Below are positions 43,182 through 50,124 of a stretch of DNA of 50,124 nucleotides, piece by piece. The stretch comes from Cellulosimicrobium sp. CUA-896. GTDB lineage: Bacteria; Actinomycetota; Actinomycetes; Actinomycetales; Cellulomonadaceae. The notes below the pieces were generated by a model. It was not told the origin of the DNA. It made no database searches and saw only the letters and a list, made by a program, of their open reading frames with translations. The stretch spans positions 1 to 50,124 of the forward strand of contig NZ_MKKH01000021.1 of NCBI RefSeq assembly GCF_001942335.1. Reading direction: 5' to 3'. A program made the position numbers and the translations under genes. The number at the start of each line of letters is the position of its first letter. Position 1 is the stretch's first letter.

Positions 43182-45065
43182 ATGGCACGAGCAGTCGGGA
43201 TCGACCTCGGCACCACGAACTCGGTGGTGGCCGTCCTCGAGGGTGGCGAGCCCACCGTCATCGCGAACGCCGAGGGGTCGCGCACGACGCCGTCGGTCGT
43301 CGCCTTCTCCAAGACCGGCGAGGTCCTCGTCGGCGAGGTCGCCAAGCGCCAGGCGGTCACGAACGTCGACCGCACCATCAGCTCGGTGAAGCGCCACATG
43401 GGCACCGACTGGGACGTGGAGATCGACGACAAGAAGTACACCGCGCAGGAGATCTCCGCGCGCATCCTCGGCAAGCTCAAGCGCGACGCCGAGGAGTACC
43501 TGGGCGAGCCCGTCACGGACGCGGTCGTCACCGTCCCGGCGTACTTCAACGACGCCGAGCGCCAGGCCACGAAGGACGCCGGGCAGATCGCCGGCCTCAA
43601 CGTCACGCGCATCGTCAACGAGCCCACCGCGGCCGCGCTCGCGTACGGCCTGGAGAAGGGCAAGGAGGACGAGCTCATCCTCGTCTTCGACCTGGGTGGC
43701 GGCACGTTCGACGTGTCCCTCCTCGAGGTCGGCAAGGACGAGGACGACTTCTCGACCATCCAGGTCCGCGCGACGTCGGGCGACAACCGCCTCGGCGGCG
43801 ACGACTGGGACAACCGCATCGTCGAGCACCTCATCAAGCAGGTGAAGAACAGCTCGGGCGTCGACCTGTCGAAGGACAAGATCGCGCTCCAGCGCCTGCG
43901 CGAGGCGGCCGAGCAGGCCAAGAAGGAGCTCTCGTCCGCGACGAGCACCAACGTGTCGATGCAGTACCTGTCGATGAGCGAGAACGGCCCCATCCACCTG
44001 GACGAGAAGCTCACCCGGGCCCAGTTCCAGCAGATGACCCAGGACCTCCTGGACCGCACCAAGGCGCCGTTCCACAAGGTCATCTCGGACGCGGGCGTCT
44101 CCGTCTCCGACATCGACCACGTCGTCCTCGTCGGCGGCTCGACCCGCATGCCGGCCGTGGCCGACGTCGTGCGCGAGCTCACCGGCGGCAAGGAGCCCAA
44201 CAAGGGCGTCAACCCGGACGAGGTCGTGGCCGTCGGCGCCGCGCTCCAGGCCGGTGTCATCTCGGGCGACCGCAAGGACGTCCTGCTCATCGACGTCACC
44301 CCCCTGTCGCTCGGCATCGAGACCAAGGGCGGCGTGATGACCAAGCTCATCGAGCGCAACACGGCCATCCCGACCAAGCGCAGCGAGATCTTCTCGACGG
44401 CCGAGGACAACCAGCCGTCGGTGCTCATCCAGGTGTTCCAGGGCGAGCGCGAGTTCGCGCGCGACAACAAGCCGCTCGGCACGTTCGAGCTCACCGGCAT
44501 CGCGCCCGCCCCGCGCGGCGTGCCGCAGATCGAGGTCACCTTCGACATCGACGCGAACGGCATCGTCCACGTCGGCGCCAAGGACCGCGGCACCGGCAAG
44601 GAGCAGAAGATGACCATCACGGGCGGCTCCGCGCTGCCCAAGGAGGACATCGACCGCATGGTCAAGGAGGCCGAGGAGCACGCGGCCGAGGACAAGAAGC
44701 GTCGCGAGGAGGCGGAGACCCGCAACCAGGCCGAGGCGTTCGTCTACTCGACCGAGAAGCTGGTCACCGACAACAAGGACAAGCTCCCGGCCGACGTCGT
44801 GACCGAGGTCGAGGCCGACATCGCGTCGGTCAAGACCGCGCTCGAGGGCGAGGACGCCGACGCCGTGAAGACCGCGCACGAGAAGCTCGTCGCGTCGTCG
44901 CAGAAGATCGGGCAGGCGCTCTACGCGTCGGCCGAGCAGGAGCAGGCGGCGGGCGACACCGGCGCGGCCACCGAGGACGCCACCGCGGCCGCGGGCGCGG
45001 GCAGCGCCCCGGACGAGGACGTCGTCGACGCCGAGATCGTCGACGACGAGGACGACAAGAAGTGA
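43182..45065 (+). CDS. dnaK: Molecular chaperone DnaK (Hsp70)
   Basis: A 627-residue Hsp70, first gene of the heat-shock operon. The ATPase domain starts [19 protein letters not shown] and carries [16 protein letters not shown] and [12 protein letters not shown]. The substrate-binding domain has [14 protein letters not shown] and [20 protein letters not shown]. The helical lid ends in a disordered, acidic tail ([13 protein letters not shown]). It folds proteins in the cytosol with DnaJ and GrpE, and DnaK is also the co-repressor that supports HspR binding in actinobacteria, closing a feedback loop. Two HAIR sites lie upstream. The stop overlaps the grpE GTG. Confidence 0.98.
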   Translation: MARAVGIDLGTTNSVVAVLEGGEPTVIANAEGSRTTPSVVAFSKTGEVLVGEVAKRQAVTNVDRTISSVKRHMGTDWDVEIDDKKYTAQEISARILGKLKRDAEEYLGEPVTDAVVTVPAYFNDAERQATKDAGQIAGLNVTRIVNEPTAAALAYGLEKGKEDELILVFDLGGGTFDVSLLEVGKDEDDFSTIQVRATSGDNRLGGDDWDNRIVEHLIKQVKNSSGVDLSKDKIALQRLREAAEQAKKELSSATSTNVSMQYLSMSENGPIHLDEKLTRAQFQQMTQDLLDRTKAPFHKVISDAGVSVSDIDHVVLVGGSTRMPAVADVVRELTGGKEPNKGVNPDEVVAVGAALQAGVISGDRKDVLLIDVTPLSLGIETKGGVMTKLIERNTAIPTKRSEIFSTAEDNQPSVLIQVFQGEREFARDNKPLGTFELTGIAPAPRGVPQIEVTFDIDANGIVHVGAKDRGTGKEQKMTITGGSALPKEDIDRMVKEAEEHAAEDKKRREEAETRNQAEAFVYSTEKLVTDNKDKLPADVVTEVEADIASVKTALEGEDADAVKTAHEKLVASSQKIGQALYASAEQEQAAGDTGAATEDATAAAGAGSAPDEDVVDAEIVDDEDDKK

Positions 45066-45733
45066 CGGCCGAGGACCCGCGGGGCCCCGAGGAGCAGGCC
45101 GGGCGCGAGCCCGGTCAGGGCCCCGAGGACAAGCCCTTCCAGTTCACCGACAAGCGCAAGGTCGACCCGCAGACCTCCCGGCCGCGTGAGAGCGCGGCCG
45201 GGGAGGCCGGCGGTCCGGAGGGCGACGGCGGCGAGGCGCCGCAGTCGTCGGACCCCCTCGAGGGGCTCGACTTCGAGCCGTCGGGGGAGGCCGAGGTCGA
45301 CGCGGCGGTCCTCGCGGCGCAGGCCGCGGCGGCCGAGCACCTCGACGCCCTGCAGCGTGAGCGGGCGAGCTTCACGAACTACCGCAACCGGGCGCTGCGC
45401 GACCAGGAGGCCGCGCGCGCCAAGGGCGTGGAGGACGTGCTCACCGCGCTCCTGCCCGTGCTCGACGACGTCGACCGGGCCCGCCAGCACGGCGAGCTCA
45501 CCGGGCCGTTCGCCGCGATCGCGGACAAGCTGGGCGCGAGCCTCGAGCGCTTCGGCGTCGAGCGCTACGGCACGGTCGGCGAGGAGTTCGACCCGACCGT
45601 GCACGAGGCGCTCATGCACCAGACCGACGCCGGGGCGACGTCGACCACGGTCAACCTCGTCATCGAGTCGGGCTACCGGATCGGGGACCGCGTGGTGCGC
45701 GCCGCGCGCGTCTCGGTCGTCGGGCCGGAGTAG
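45062..45733 (+). CDS. grpE: Nucleotide exchange factor GrpE
   Basis: A 223-residue protein. The first 90 residues are charged and disordered. A long helix ([20 protein letters not shown], then [20 protein letters not shown]) forms the coiled-coil dimer, and the C-terminal beta domain shows [19 protein letters not shown] and [18 protein letters not shown], the GrpE signature. It exchanges ADP on DnaK. The GTG at 45062 overlaps the dnaK stop (GTGA), so the two are translationally coupled. Confidence 0.96.
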   Translation: MTAEDPRGPEEQAGREPGQGPEDKPFQFTDKRKVDPQTSRPRESAAGEAGGPEGDGGEAPQSSDPLEGLDFEPSGEAEVDAAVLAAQAAAAEHLDALQRERASFTNYRNRALRDQEAARAKGVEDVLTALLPVLDDVDRARQHGELTGPFAAIADKLGASLERFGVERYGTVGEEFDPTVHEALMHQTDAGATSTTVNLVIESGYRIGDRVVRAARVSVVGPE

Positions 45734-45792
45734 CCCGCCCTCACGTGCCCGGCGCCGGGGCCGTGCCTTCGCGTGAAGGTGCGTCCCGGCGT

Positions 45793-45850
45793 CGGGCACG
45801 CGACGATCGGGCACGCGACGATCGGGCACGCGACGACCGGGCACGCGACG
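45793..45850. repeat. Tandem repeat, 15-base unit, about four copies, between grpE and dnaJ
   Basis: CGGGCACGCGACGAT is repeated at 45793, 45808, 45823 and 45838, the last two copies with single changes. It lies in the 185-base gap inside the heat-shock operon. The array is a multiple of three and is open in the dnaJ frame (an ARDDR repeat), but no dnaJ homology supports translating it. Confidence 0.8.
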
Positions 45851-45918
45851 GCACGGCGCGCAGCGGCCAGGACGAGCACGGAGGACGAGACCACGAGCAC
45901 GCACAGGAGGGAGGCGTC

Positions 45919-46926
45919 GTGACCGGACAGGACTGGATCGAGAAGGACTTCTACGCCGCGCTCGGCGTCCCCAAGGACGCCGACGACGCCGCGATCAAGA
46001 AGGCCTACCGCAAGCTCGCGCGCCAGTACCACCCGGACCAGAACCCGGGCGACACGGCCGCGGAGACGAGGTTCAAGGAGATCGGCGAGGCGTACGCGGT
46101 GCTGTCCGACGCGAAGCAGCGCGAGCAGTACGACGCGATCCGCGCGATGGCCGGCGGCGGGGCGCGGTTCTCCGCCGGGACCGGCGGCGGGGGAGCGGCC
46201 GGTTTCGAGGACCTCTTCGGCGGCATGTTCGGCGGCGGCACGGCACCCGGCGGCGGGCGCGTGCGCTACTCGACGGGCGCCCAGGGCGGCGCGGGCTTCG
46301 AGGACATCCTCGGCTCGATGTTCGGCGGGGGCGCGGCCGGCGGCCAGCGCTTCGGCGGCGCCGGGTTCGGCGGCCCCCAGCCTGGCGCCGACGTCGCGGC
46401 CACCACGACCCTGCCGTTCCGCCAGGCCGTCGAGGGATCGACCGTGACGTTCACCGTGGACGGGCGTCCGGTCACCACCCGCATCCCGCCCGGCGTGCGC
46501 GACGGCCAGAAGATCCGGCTGCGCGGCAAGGGCCGTCCGAGCCCGAACGGCGGCCCGGCGGGTGACCTGGTGGTCACCGTGCACGTCACGCCGCACCCCG
46601 TCTTCTCGGTCGACGGCGCCAACCTGCGGGTCACCGTCCCGGTGACCTTCGCCGAGGCGGCGCTCGGCGCGACGATCGAGGTGCCGACGCTCGACGGCGC
46701 CACCGTGCGGGTCAAGGTGCCGGCGGGCACCCCGTCCGGCCGGACGCTGCGCGTCAAGGGTCGCGGCGTCCGGACGGCGAAGGCGACGGGGGACCTGCTC
46801 GTCGGCGTCCAGGTCGTCGTGCCGCAGAAGCTGTCGAAGGCGGCGCGCGAGGCCGTGGAGGCGTTCGCGGCCGAGACCGACGGCCAGGACGTCCGCGCCG
46901 ACCTCGCCCGCCAGGCGGCGGAGTGA
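45919..46926 (+). CDS. dnaJ: DnaJ-type co-chaperone without zinc finger (class B)
   Basis: A 335-residue J-domain protein. The J domain (about 8-75) has [20 protein letters not shown] and the essential HPD in YHPDQN (near 36-38). A long Gly/Phe-rich region follows ([19 protein letters not shown]), then two C-terminal beta-barrel domains ([39 protein letters not shown]). The four C-x2-C-x-G-x-G zinc repeats of class A DnaJ are absent, so it is CbpA/DnaJB-like. Its place in the dnaK operon makes it the main partner of this DnaK. The GTG at 45919 follows AGGAGGGAGG; upstream in-frame codons cover the tandem repeat and are not taken as coding. Confidence 0.94.
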   Translation: MTGQDWIEKDFYAALGVPKDADDAAIKKAYRKLARQYHPDQNPGDTAAETRFKEIGEAYAVLSDAKQREQYDAIRAMAGGGARFSAGTGGGGAAGFEDLFGGMFGGGTAPGGGRVRYSTGAQGGAGFEDILGSMFGGGAAGGQRFGGAGFGGPQPGADVAATTTLPFRQAVEGSTVTFTVDGRPVTTRIPPGVRDGQKIRLRGKGRPSPNGGPAGDLVVTVHVTPHPVFSVDGANLRVTVPVTFAEAALGATIEVPTLDGATVRVKVPAGTPSGRTLRVKGRGVRTAKATGDLLVGVQVVVPQKLSKAAREAVEAFAAETDGQDVRADLARQAAE

Positions 46927-46977
46927 GAGGGCGGGCGTCGTGACCGCGCAGGCGGGCGGGCCCCGGAGCGACCCGAC

Positions 46978-47435
46978 GTGCCCGAGGACGCGCCCGTCCT
47001 GGTGATCTCGCAGGCCGCCGCGCTCGCCGGGATGCACCCGCAGACGCTGCGGCAGTACGACCGGCTCGGGCTCGTCGTGCCGCGACGCGCCTCGGGCAGA
47101 GGTCGGCGCTACTCGCTGCGCGACGTCGCGAAGCTGCTCGAGGTGCAGCGCCTCAGCCACGACGAGGGCATCAACCTCGCGGGGATCCAGCGGATCCTGG
47201 CGCTCGAGTCGCAGGTCGAGCGGCTCGAACGCCGCGTCGAGGCGCTGTCCGCGCGCGCGAGCCCGGCGGCCGCGTGTTCGCCGCCGCGGCGAGCGGCGAC
47301 GTCGTCGTGGTGCCGCGCGGGCGCAGCGTGCGGCGCGGCGTCGAGGAGGCGCTGCGCCAGTCGCTGGTCGAGCGGACCGAGACGCGCGCGCTCGTCATCT
47401 GGAGCCCCGGCGCCGACGACGCCGGCGCGCGCTGA
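46978..47435 (+). CDS. hspR: Heat-shock repressor HspR (MerR family), frameshifted as sequenced
   Basis: The corrected product is about 152 residues. The MerR-type DNA-binding domain is clear: VISQAAALAGMHPQTLRQYD, then RLGLVVPRRASGRGRRYS (residues about 8-47). A coiled coil (ESQVERLERRVEALSARA) and a short C-terminus follow, VFAAAASGDVVVVPRGRSV and, after the shift, TRALVIWSPG, typical of HspR. It binds HAIR sites with DnaK and represses the operon. One missing base near 47265 puts the C-terminus in another frame, ending at 47433-47435. The GTG at 46978 has GGAG 9 bases upstream and starts 51 bases after dnaJ. Confidence 0.9.
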
Positions 47436-47514
47436 GCGCACCCGGCCTGCTCCCCGCCGCCGGTCGGTACCCGCGTCGCCGGCGCCGCGCCCCATTTCGC
47501 AAGAATGACATGCC

Positions 47515-47592
47515 GTTAATCGCATTCTCCCGCGCATTCTGAGCCAGGCCTTCCTTGCTATTCAGATGCGTATTCCGGGAATACCGTGGACG
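47515..47592 (+). promoter_or_regulatory. AT-rich regulatory region upstream of the DUF1540 gene
   Basis: The stretch from about 47490 to 47592 is the most A+T-rich in the window. It contains two direct copies of CGCATTCT (47521 and 47533), a perfect palindrome GTATTC-CGG-GAATAC (47570-47584) and a possible -10 box TACCGT (47582-47587). The palindrome would overlap the promoter of the DUF1540 gene, which begins at 47635. It looks like a regulated promoter; the regulator is not identified. Confidence 0.5.
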
Positions 47593-47634
47593 ATGAGACC
47601 ACGGCCCCCCAGGCCCCGGAGAACGGAGAGATCG

Positions 47635-47943
47635 ATGAGCAGCCTCATGGAGATGCCCCAGGTCGTCGAGTGCTCGATCGAGGGGTGCGGCTACAACCAC
47701 GACCACGGGTGCCACGCCGGCGCCGTGACGATCGCCGGGCACACCGGCGACGCCGAGTGCGCCACCTTCATCCCGCTGGGCACCAAGGGCGGCCTGGAGA
47801 AGGTGCTCGCCCACGTCGGCGCGTGCCAGCGCACCGAGTGCGTCCACAACGAGGCGCTCGAGTGCTCGGCGCCCTCGATCCGCGTGGGTTCCGGCGGGTC
47901 CGGCGAGGCCACCGCGGACTGCCTCACCTTCACCCCGCGCTGA
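47635..47943 (+). CDS. Protein with two DUF1540-type cysteine/histidine modules
   Basis: A 102-residue protein with two similar halves: ECSIEGCGYNHDHGCHAGAV with CATF, and ACQRTECVHNEALECSAPS with CLTF. Each carries four cysteines in the C-x4-C-x6/7-C-x(n)-C pattern of DUF1540, and the first half also has several histidines, so each probably binds a metal ion such as zinc. The family's function is unknown. The ATG at 47635 follows GGAGAG. The unusual AT-rich upstream region suggests regulated expression. It is not obviously part of the dnaK operon: about 200 bases separate it from hspR. Confidence 0.85.
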   Translation: MSSLMEMPQVVECSIEGCGYNHDHGCHAGAVTIAGHTGDAECATFIPLGTKGGLEKVLAHVGACQRTECVHNEALECSAPSIRVGSGGSGEATADCLTFTPR

Positions 47944-47951
47944 CACCCCCG

Positions 47952-47989
47952 GACCCCGGTTCGCGCGCTCGCCCGCGCGGACCGGGGTC
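47952..47989. terminator. 16-bp hairpin between convergent genes
   Basis: Arms 47952-47967 and 47974-47989 pair with one G-T wobble around a CTCGCC loop, just after the DUF1540 stop and before the end of the convergent minus-strand gene. Confidence 0.65.
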
Positions 47990-48012
47990 TCGCGCGCGCG
48001 GGGCGGTACGGG

Positions 48013-48822
48013 TCAGCAGCGCTGCAGCGTGCTCAACAGCTCGACGGCGGCGGCGTGGGTCCCGGGCAGCGGCTCCGTCCACAGCCGCGGCGGGCGCCGC
48101 AGGATCGCGGACACGCCGAGCGACAGGCCCGTGCGCTCGATGCGGTGACGCAGCTCGGTGCGCAGCCACTCGTCGTCGGCGTCGCGCTCGCCGAGCACGA
48201 CGAAGTGCCCGTTGCCGAGCGACGCCATCGGGTGCCCCTCGCCGAACGTCTGCGTGAGCGCGCGGCCCATCGCCGCCGAGCGCGCGAAGCGCTGCCAGCC
48301 GGTGAGGTCGTCCAGGGCGACGTCGACGACGAGCAGCCCGTGCGAGCGCGGCACCGGGACGCCGGTGCGCTCCGCGCGGCCGTACGTCTCGCGCAGCCGG
48401 TGCGTCAGGTACTGCGTGGTCGGGAGCCCGGACTCGGGGTCGAGCACGTCGGGCGCGAGGGGCGTCGTCTCGTACCCCTCGGCCCAGCCGACGGCGACGG
48501 CGCGCAGCAGGTCGACGCCCGGCGCGTCGTCCTGGGCGCGGCAGAGGCAGACCACGTCGTCGATGGTCTCGCCGATGCCCACCCCGGACTCGCCGCGCGC
48601 CCGGCCCAGGCGCTCGGCGGCGGGCGTGACGTCGCGCTCGTCGCACATCGCCTCGGTGAGGGCGTCGACCGCCGGGTGGTACCAGTCGCCGGGACGCCGC
48701 CACACGCTCGCGACGCTGGTCTCGCGCCACGCGTCGCGCAGCGTCTCCGCGGCGTCTGTGGGCACGGCGTACCCAGCATGGAGGTGATCCATGTGAACGG
48801 GACGGCCGAGGCGCTCCGTCAT
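48013..48822 (-). CDS. Degenerate GGDEF-like protein of unknown function
   Basis: About 269 residues from the ATG at 48822 (MTERLGRPVHMDHLHAGY); ATG 48792 is an alternative and the frame is open further upstream. The C-terminal half keeps the order of a GGDEF domain: LDPESGLPTTQYLTHRLRE corresponds to D-x-L-T-G-L-P-N-R, HGLLVVDVALDDL to the metal-binding strand, and MASLGNGHFVVLG to the G-G-D-E-F loop, which is lost (GNGHF). It should not make cyclic di-GMP. The N-terminal half (about 120 residues) is helical with two cysteines (VVCLC). It is divergent from the sigma factor gene and may share its promoter region. A regulatory or ligand-binding role is only a guess. Confidence 0.6.
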   Translation of the reverse strand: MTERLGRPVHMDHLHAGYAVPTDAAETLRDAWRETSVASVWRRPGDWYHPAVDALTEAMCDERDVTPAAERLGRARGESGVGIGETIDDVVCLCRAQDDAPGVDLLRAVAVGWAEGYETTPLAPDVLDPESGLPTTQYLTHRLRETYGRAERTGVPVPRSHGLLVVDVALDDLTGWQRFARSAAMGRALTQTFGEGHPMASLGNGHFVVLGERDADDEWLRTELRHRIERTGLSLGVSAILRRPPRLWTEPLPGTHAAAVELLSTLQRC

Positions 48823-48958
48823 GACGCGAGTCGGGGCGGGTGAAACGTCGACGGCTCGTGGTGCGGGGTCGAGGTGGAGGTCGAGGTGGTGGCGCTGCCG
48901 GGCGACGTCGCTCGTCTCGCCACGCACGGCCCCCTGCCGGACGCGATGGTCATGCGTC

Positions 48959-48964
48959 TAGTAT
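48959..48964 (+). promoter_or_regulatory. Candidate -10 box of the sigma factor gene
   Basis: TAGTAT lies 32 bases before the ATG at 48997. No good -35 box is seen 16-19 bases upstream, which would fit use of an alternative sigma factor or activator. Confidence 0.35.
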
Positions 48965-48996
48965 GGGCGCGTTGTGAGCCCTGCGGGAGCAGGGCG

Positions 48997-50124
48997 ATGT
49001 CGGGCGGTGGCATGACCGAGGCACGATCCCACGTGGGGAGCGAGGCGTTCAGCGACGCCGAGCTCATCACGGCCGTGCGCGCAGGCGACGCGAGTGCCTT
49101 CGGCGTCCTCTACGAGCGGCACGCGGCCGCCGCCCGGGCCGTCGCACGCCAGTACGTGCACTCCACGGCGGATGCGGACGACGTCGTCTCCGACGCCTTC
49201 GCGCGCACCCTCTCCGTCCTGCAGAACGGCGGCGGCCCCGACGTCACGTTCCGCGCGTACGTGTTCACGGTCGTCCGGCGCCTGTCCTACGACCTCGTCA
49301 ACGGCGCGCGCCGCACGCAGCCGACCGACGACGAGCGGACCTTCGAGACCGCCTTCGGCCCGATGGCGTCGACGGAGGACCCGGCCCTCGAGGGCTTCGA
49401 GCGATCCGTGGTCACGCGGGCCTACCAGACGCTGCCCGAGCGGTGGCGTGCCGTGCTCTGGTACACCGAGGTCGAGAGTCTGACGCCTGCCGCGATCGCG
49501 CCGATGCTCGGGCTCACCGCCAACGGGGTGTCCGCGCTCGCCTACCGCGCGCGCGAGGGACTGCGCCAGGCCTACCTTCAGGAGCACCTGACGACGGCGC
49601 CCGCCAAGGAGTGCGAGGGCGTCAACTCCCTGCTCGGCTCGTACGTCCGCGGCGGGCTGGCGAAGCGTGAGACCGCGCGCGTCGAGGGCCACCTGGAGGG
49701 CTGCGGCGACTGCCGTGCGCTCGTGCTCGAGCTCGGAGACGTCTCGCACGGCATGCGCGCGGTCATCGCCCCGCTCGTCCTCGGCGTCGGGGCGCTCGGC
49801 CTCGTCGGCACCGCGCTGCCCGTCGGCGGCGGCGCGGGCGTCGGTGCCGGCGCTGCCGCGGTGGCCGCCGGCGCGGGTGGCGGGACCGGCTCCGCCGGCG
49901 GCACGGGATCGGCCGGCGGGACCGGCTCCGCCGGCGGCACGGGGTCGGCCGGCGGGGCCGGGTCGAGCGGTGGGGCCGGGTCGGCCGGTGGTGCAGCCAC
50001 GACGGGCACGACGGCGACGGGCACGACGCGACCGGCACCGCGGCGACCGGGGCCACGGGGACTGCCGCGACCGGTGCTGCTGCGGGCGGCGCCGCGACGG
50101 GAGCCGCCGCGACCGGTGCTGCCG
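48997..50124 (+). CDS. Sigma-70 family factor fused to zinc-finger anti-sigma-like domain, membrane segment and repeat tail (partial)
   Basis: The product is cut by the window end. Residues about 15-185 form an ECF-type sigma factor: region 2 (ELITAVRAGDASAFGVLYER, ADADDVVSDAFARTL, FRAYVFTVVRRLSYDLV) and region 4 (LPERWRAVLWYTEVESLTPA, GLTANGVSALAYRAREGLRQ). A zf-HC2 anti-sigma-like domain follows with C-E-G-V-N and HLEGCGDCRA (H-x3-C-x2-C), then one hydrophobic segment (AVIAPLVLGVGALGLVGTAL) and a GGTGSA repeat tail that turns Thr/Ala/Gly-rich. A lost base near 50028 shifts the tail. The ATG at 48997 has GGGAG 7 bases upstream; ATG 49012 is the alternative. The design suggests a membrane-tethered sigma factor. 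Confidence 0.85.
   Translation, partial: MSGGGMTEARSHVGSEAFSDAELITAVRAGDASAFGVLYERHAAAARAVARQYVHSTADADDVVSDAFARTLSVLQNGGGPDVTFRAYVFTVVRRLSYDLVNGARRTQPTDDERTFETAFGPMASTEDPALEGFERSVVTRAYQTLPERWRAVLWYTEVESLTPAAIAPMLGLTANGVSALAYRAREGLRQAYLQEHLTTAPAKECEGVNSLLGSYVRGGLAKRETARVEGHLEGCGDCRALVLELGDVSHGMRAVIAPLVLGVGALGLVGTALPVGGGAGVGAGAAAVAAGAGGGTGSAGGTGSAGGTGSAGGTGSAGGAGSSGGAGSAGGAATTGTTATGTTRPAPRRPGPRGLPRPVLLRAAPRREPPRPVLP
49879..49986 (+). repeat. 18-base coding tandem repeat (GGTGSA), six copies
   Basis: Six in-frame copies of an 18-base unit encode GGTGSA (x4), GGAGSS and GGAGSA in the tail of the sigma factor fusion, beyond its membrane segment. The copies alternate codons (GGC GGG ACC GGC TCC GCC against GGC GGC ACG GGA TCG GCC), suggesting duplication of a 36-base block. 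Confidence 0.85.

Noticed and set aside
45745..45918. DnaJ N-terminal extension covering the ARDDR repeat
   Set aside because: The J domain begins right after the GTG at 45919, which has a strong ribosome binding site; the upstream codons are a tandem repeat with no DnaJ homology.
48013..48822. Active diguanylate cyclase
   Set aside because: The GGDEF loop is replaced by GNGHF, so the catalytic residues are absent.

Overview
The window is about 74% G+C by eye, with many GTG starts, GTGA/ATGA stop-start overlaps and an HspR-type dnaK operon. This points to a high-GC actinobacterium. The sugar-uptake and glycoside-hydrolase content fits the Cellulomonadaceae/Promicromonosporaceae (Cellulomonas- or Cellulosimicrobium-like), but that placement is inference. 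I see no rRNA, tRNA, CRISPR array or insertion sequence, and no stretch over 300 bases without a gene; the longest gaps (14470-14691, 15274-15518, 47436-47634) hold repeats, promoters and palindromes.

Layout. 1-1243: a small membrane protein and a RibD/DHFR-like reductase. 1256-7366 (minus): a six-gene stressosome operon, rsbR-rsbS-rsbT, then an ATPase/PP2C fusion, a hybrid histidine kinase and a receiver/PP2C protein; every junction is a 4-base overlap. 7475-9904: pgi and a dienelactone-hydrolase-like protein. 9914-12418: two tandem double-GNAT acetyltransferases. 12604-15273: a stress membrane protein, an S4 RNA-binding protein, an AbiEi/DUF559-like protein and an acyltransferase. 15519-19116: an overlapping operon of ROK regulator, ChbG/YdjC deacetylase and GPH sugar symporter. 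19147-23097: MarR regulator divergent from a luciferase-like monooxygenase and a second such enzyme fused to a BBE-type FAD oxidase. 23255-23698: a left-handed beta-helix protein. 23866-32361: LacI regulator divergent from a solute-binding protein, two permeases, GH3 and GH43, probably for xylo-oligosaccharides. 32403-38516: aspartate ammonia-lyase, MerR regulator divergent from a SulP transporter, an APC permease and a BrkB/YihY protein. 38638-41895: a gluzincin-like membrane protein, an acidic protein and a formate/nitrite-type channel. 42028-47943: a protein of four cold-shock domains, dnaK-grpE-dnaJ-hspR with two HAIR operators, and a double-DUF1540 protein. 48013-50124: a degenerate GGDEF-like protein divergent from a sigma factor fused to a zinc-finger anti-sigma-like domain, membrane segment and Gly-rich tail, cut by the window end.

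Quality caveat. At least a dozen genes switch reading frame one or more times (about 25 events, nearly all consistent with one missing base in a G/C run) while homology continues in the next frame. I read these as sequencing/assembly indels, not pseudogenes, and annotate each gene over its full extent with the shift sites noted.

Together the genes show two carbohydrate uptake/degradation modules and an unusually dense stress-response set: stressosome, HspR heat-shock operon, multi-CSD protein, GlsB-like protein and sigma/anti-sigma fusion. The items most worth a second look are the kinase-coupled stressosome with an RsbT-like pseudo-ATPase inside the hybrid kinase, the two-flavin fusion enzyme, the four-CSD protein and the membrane-tethered sigma factor.
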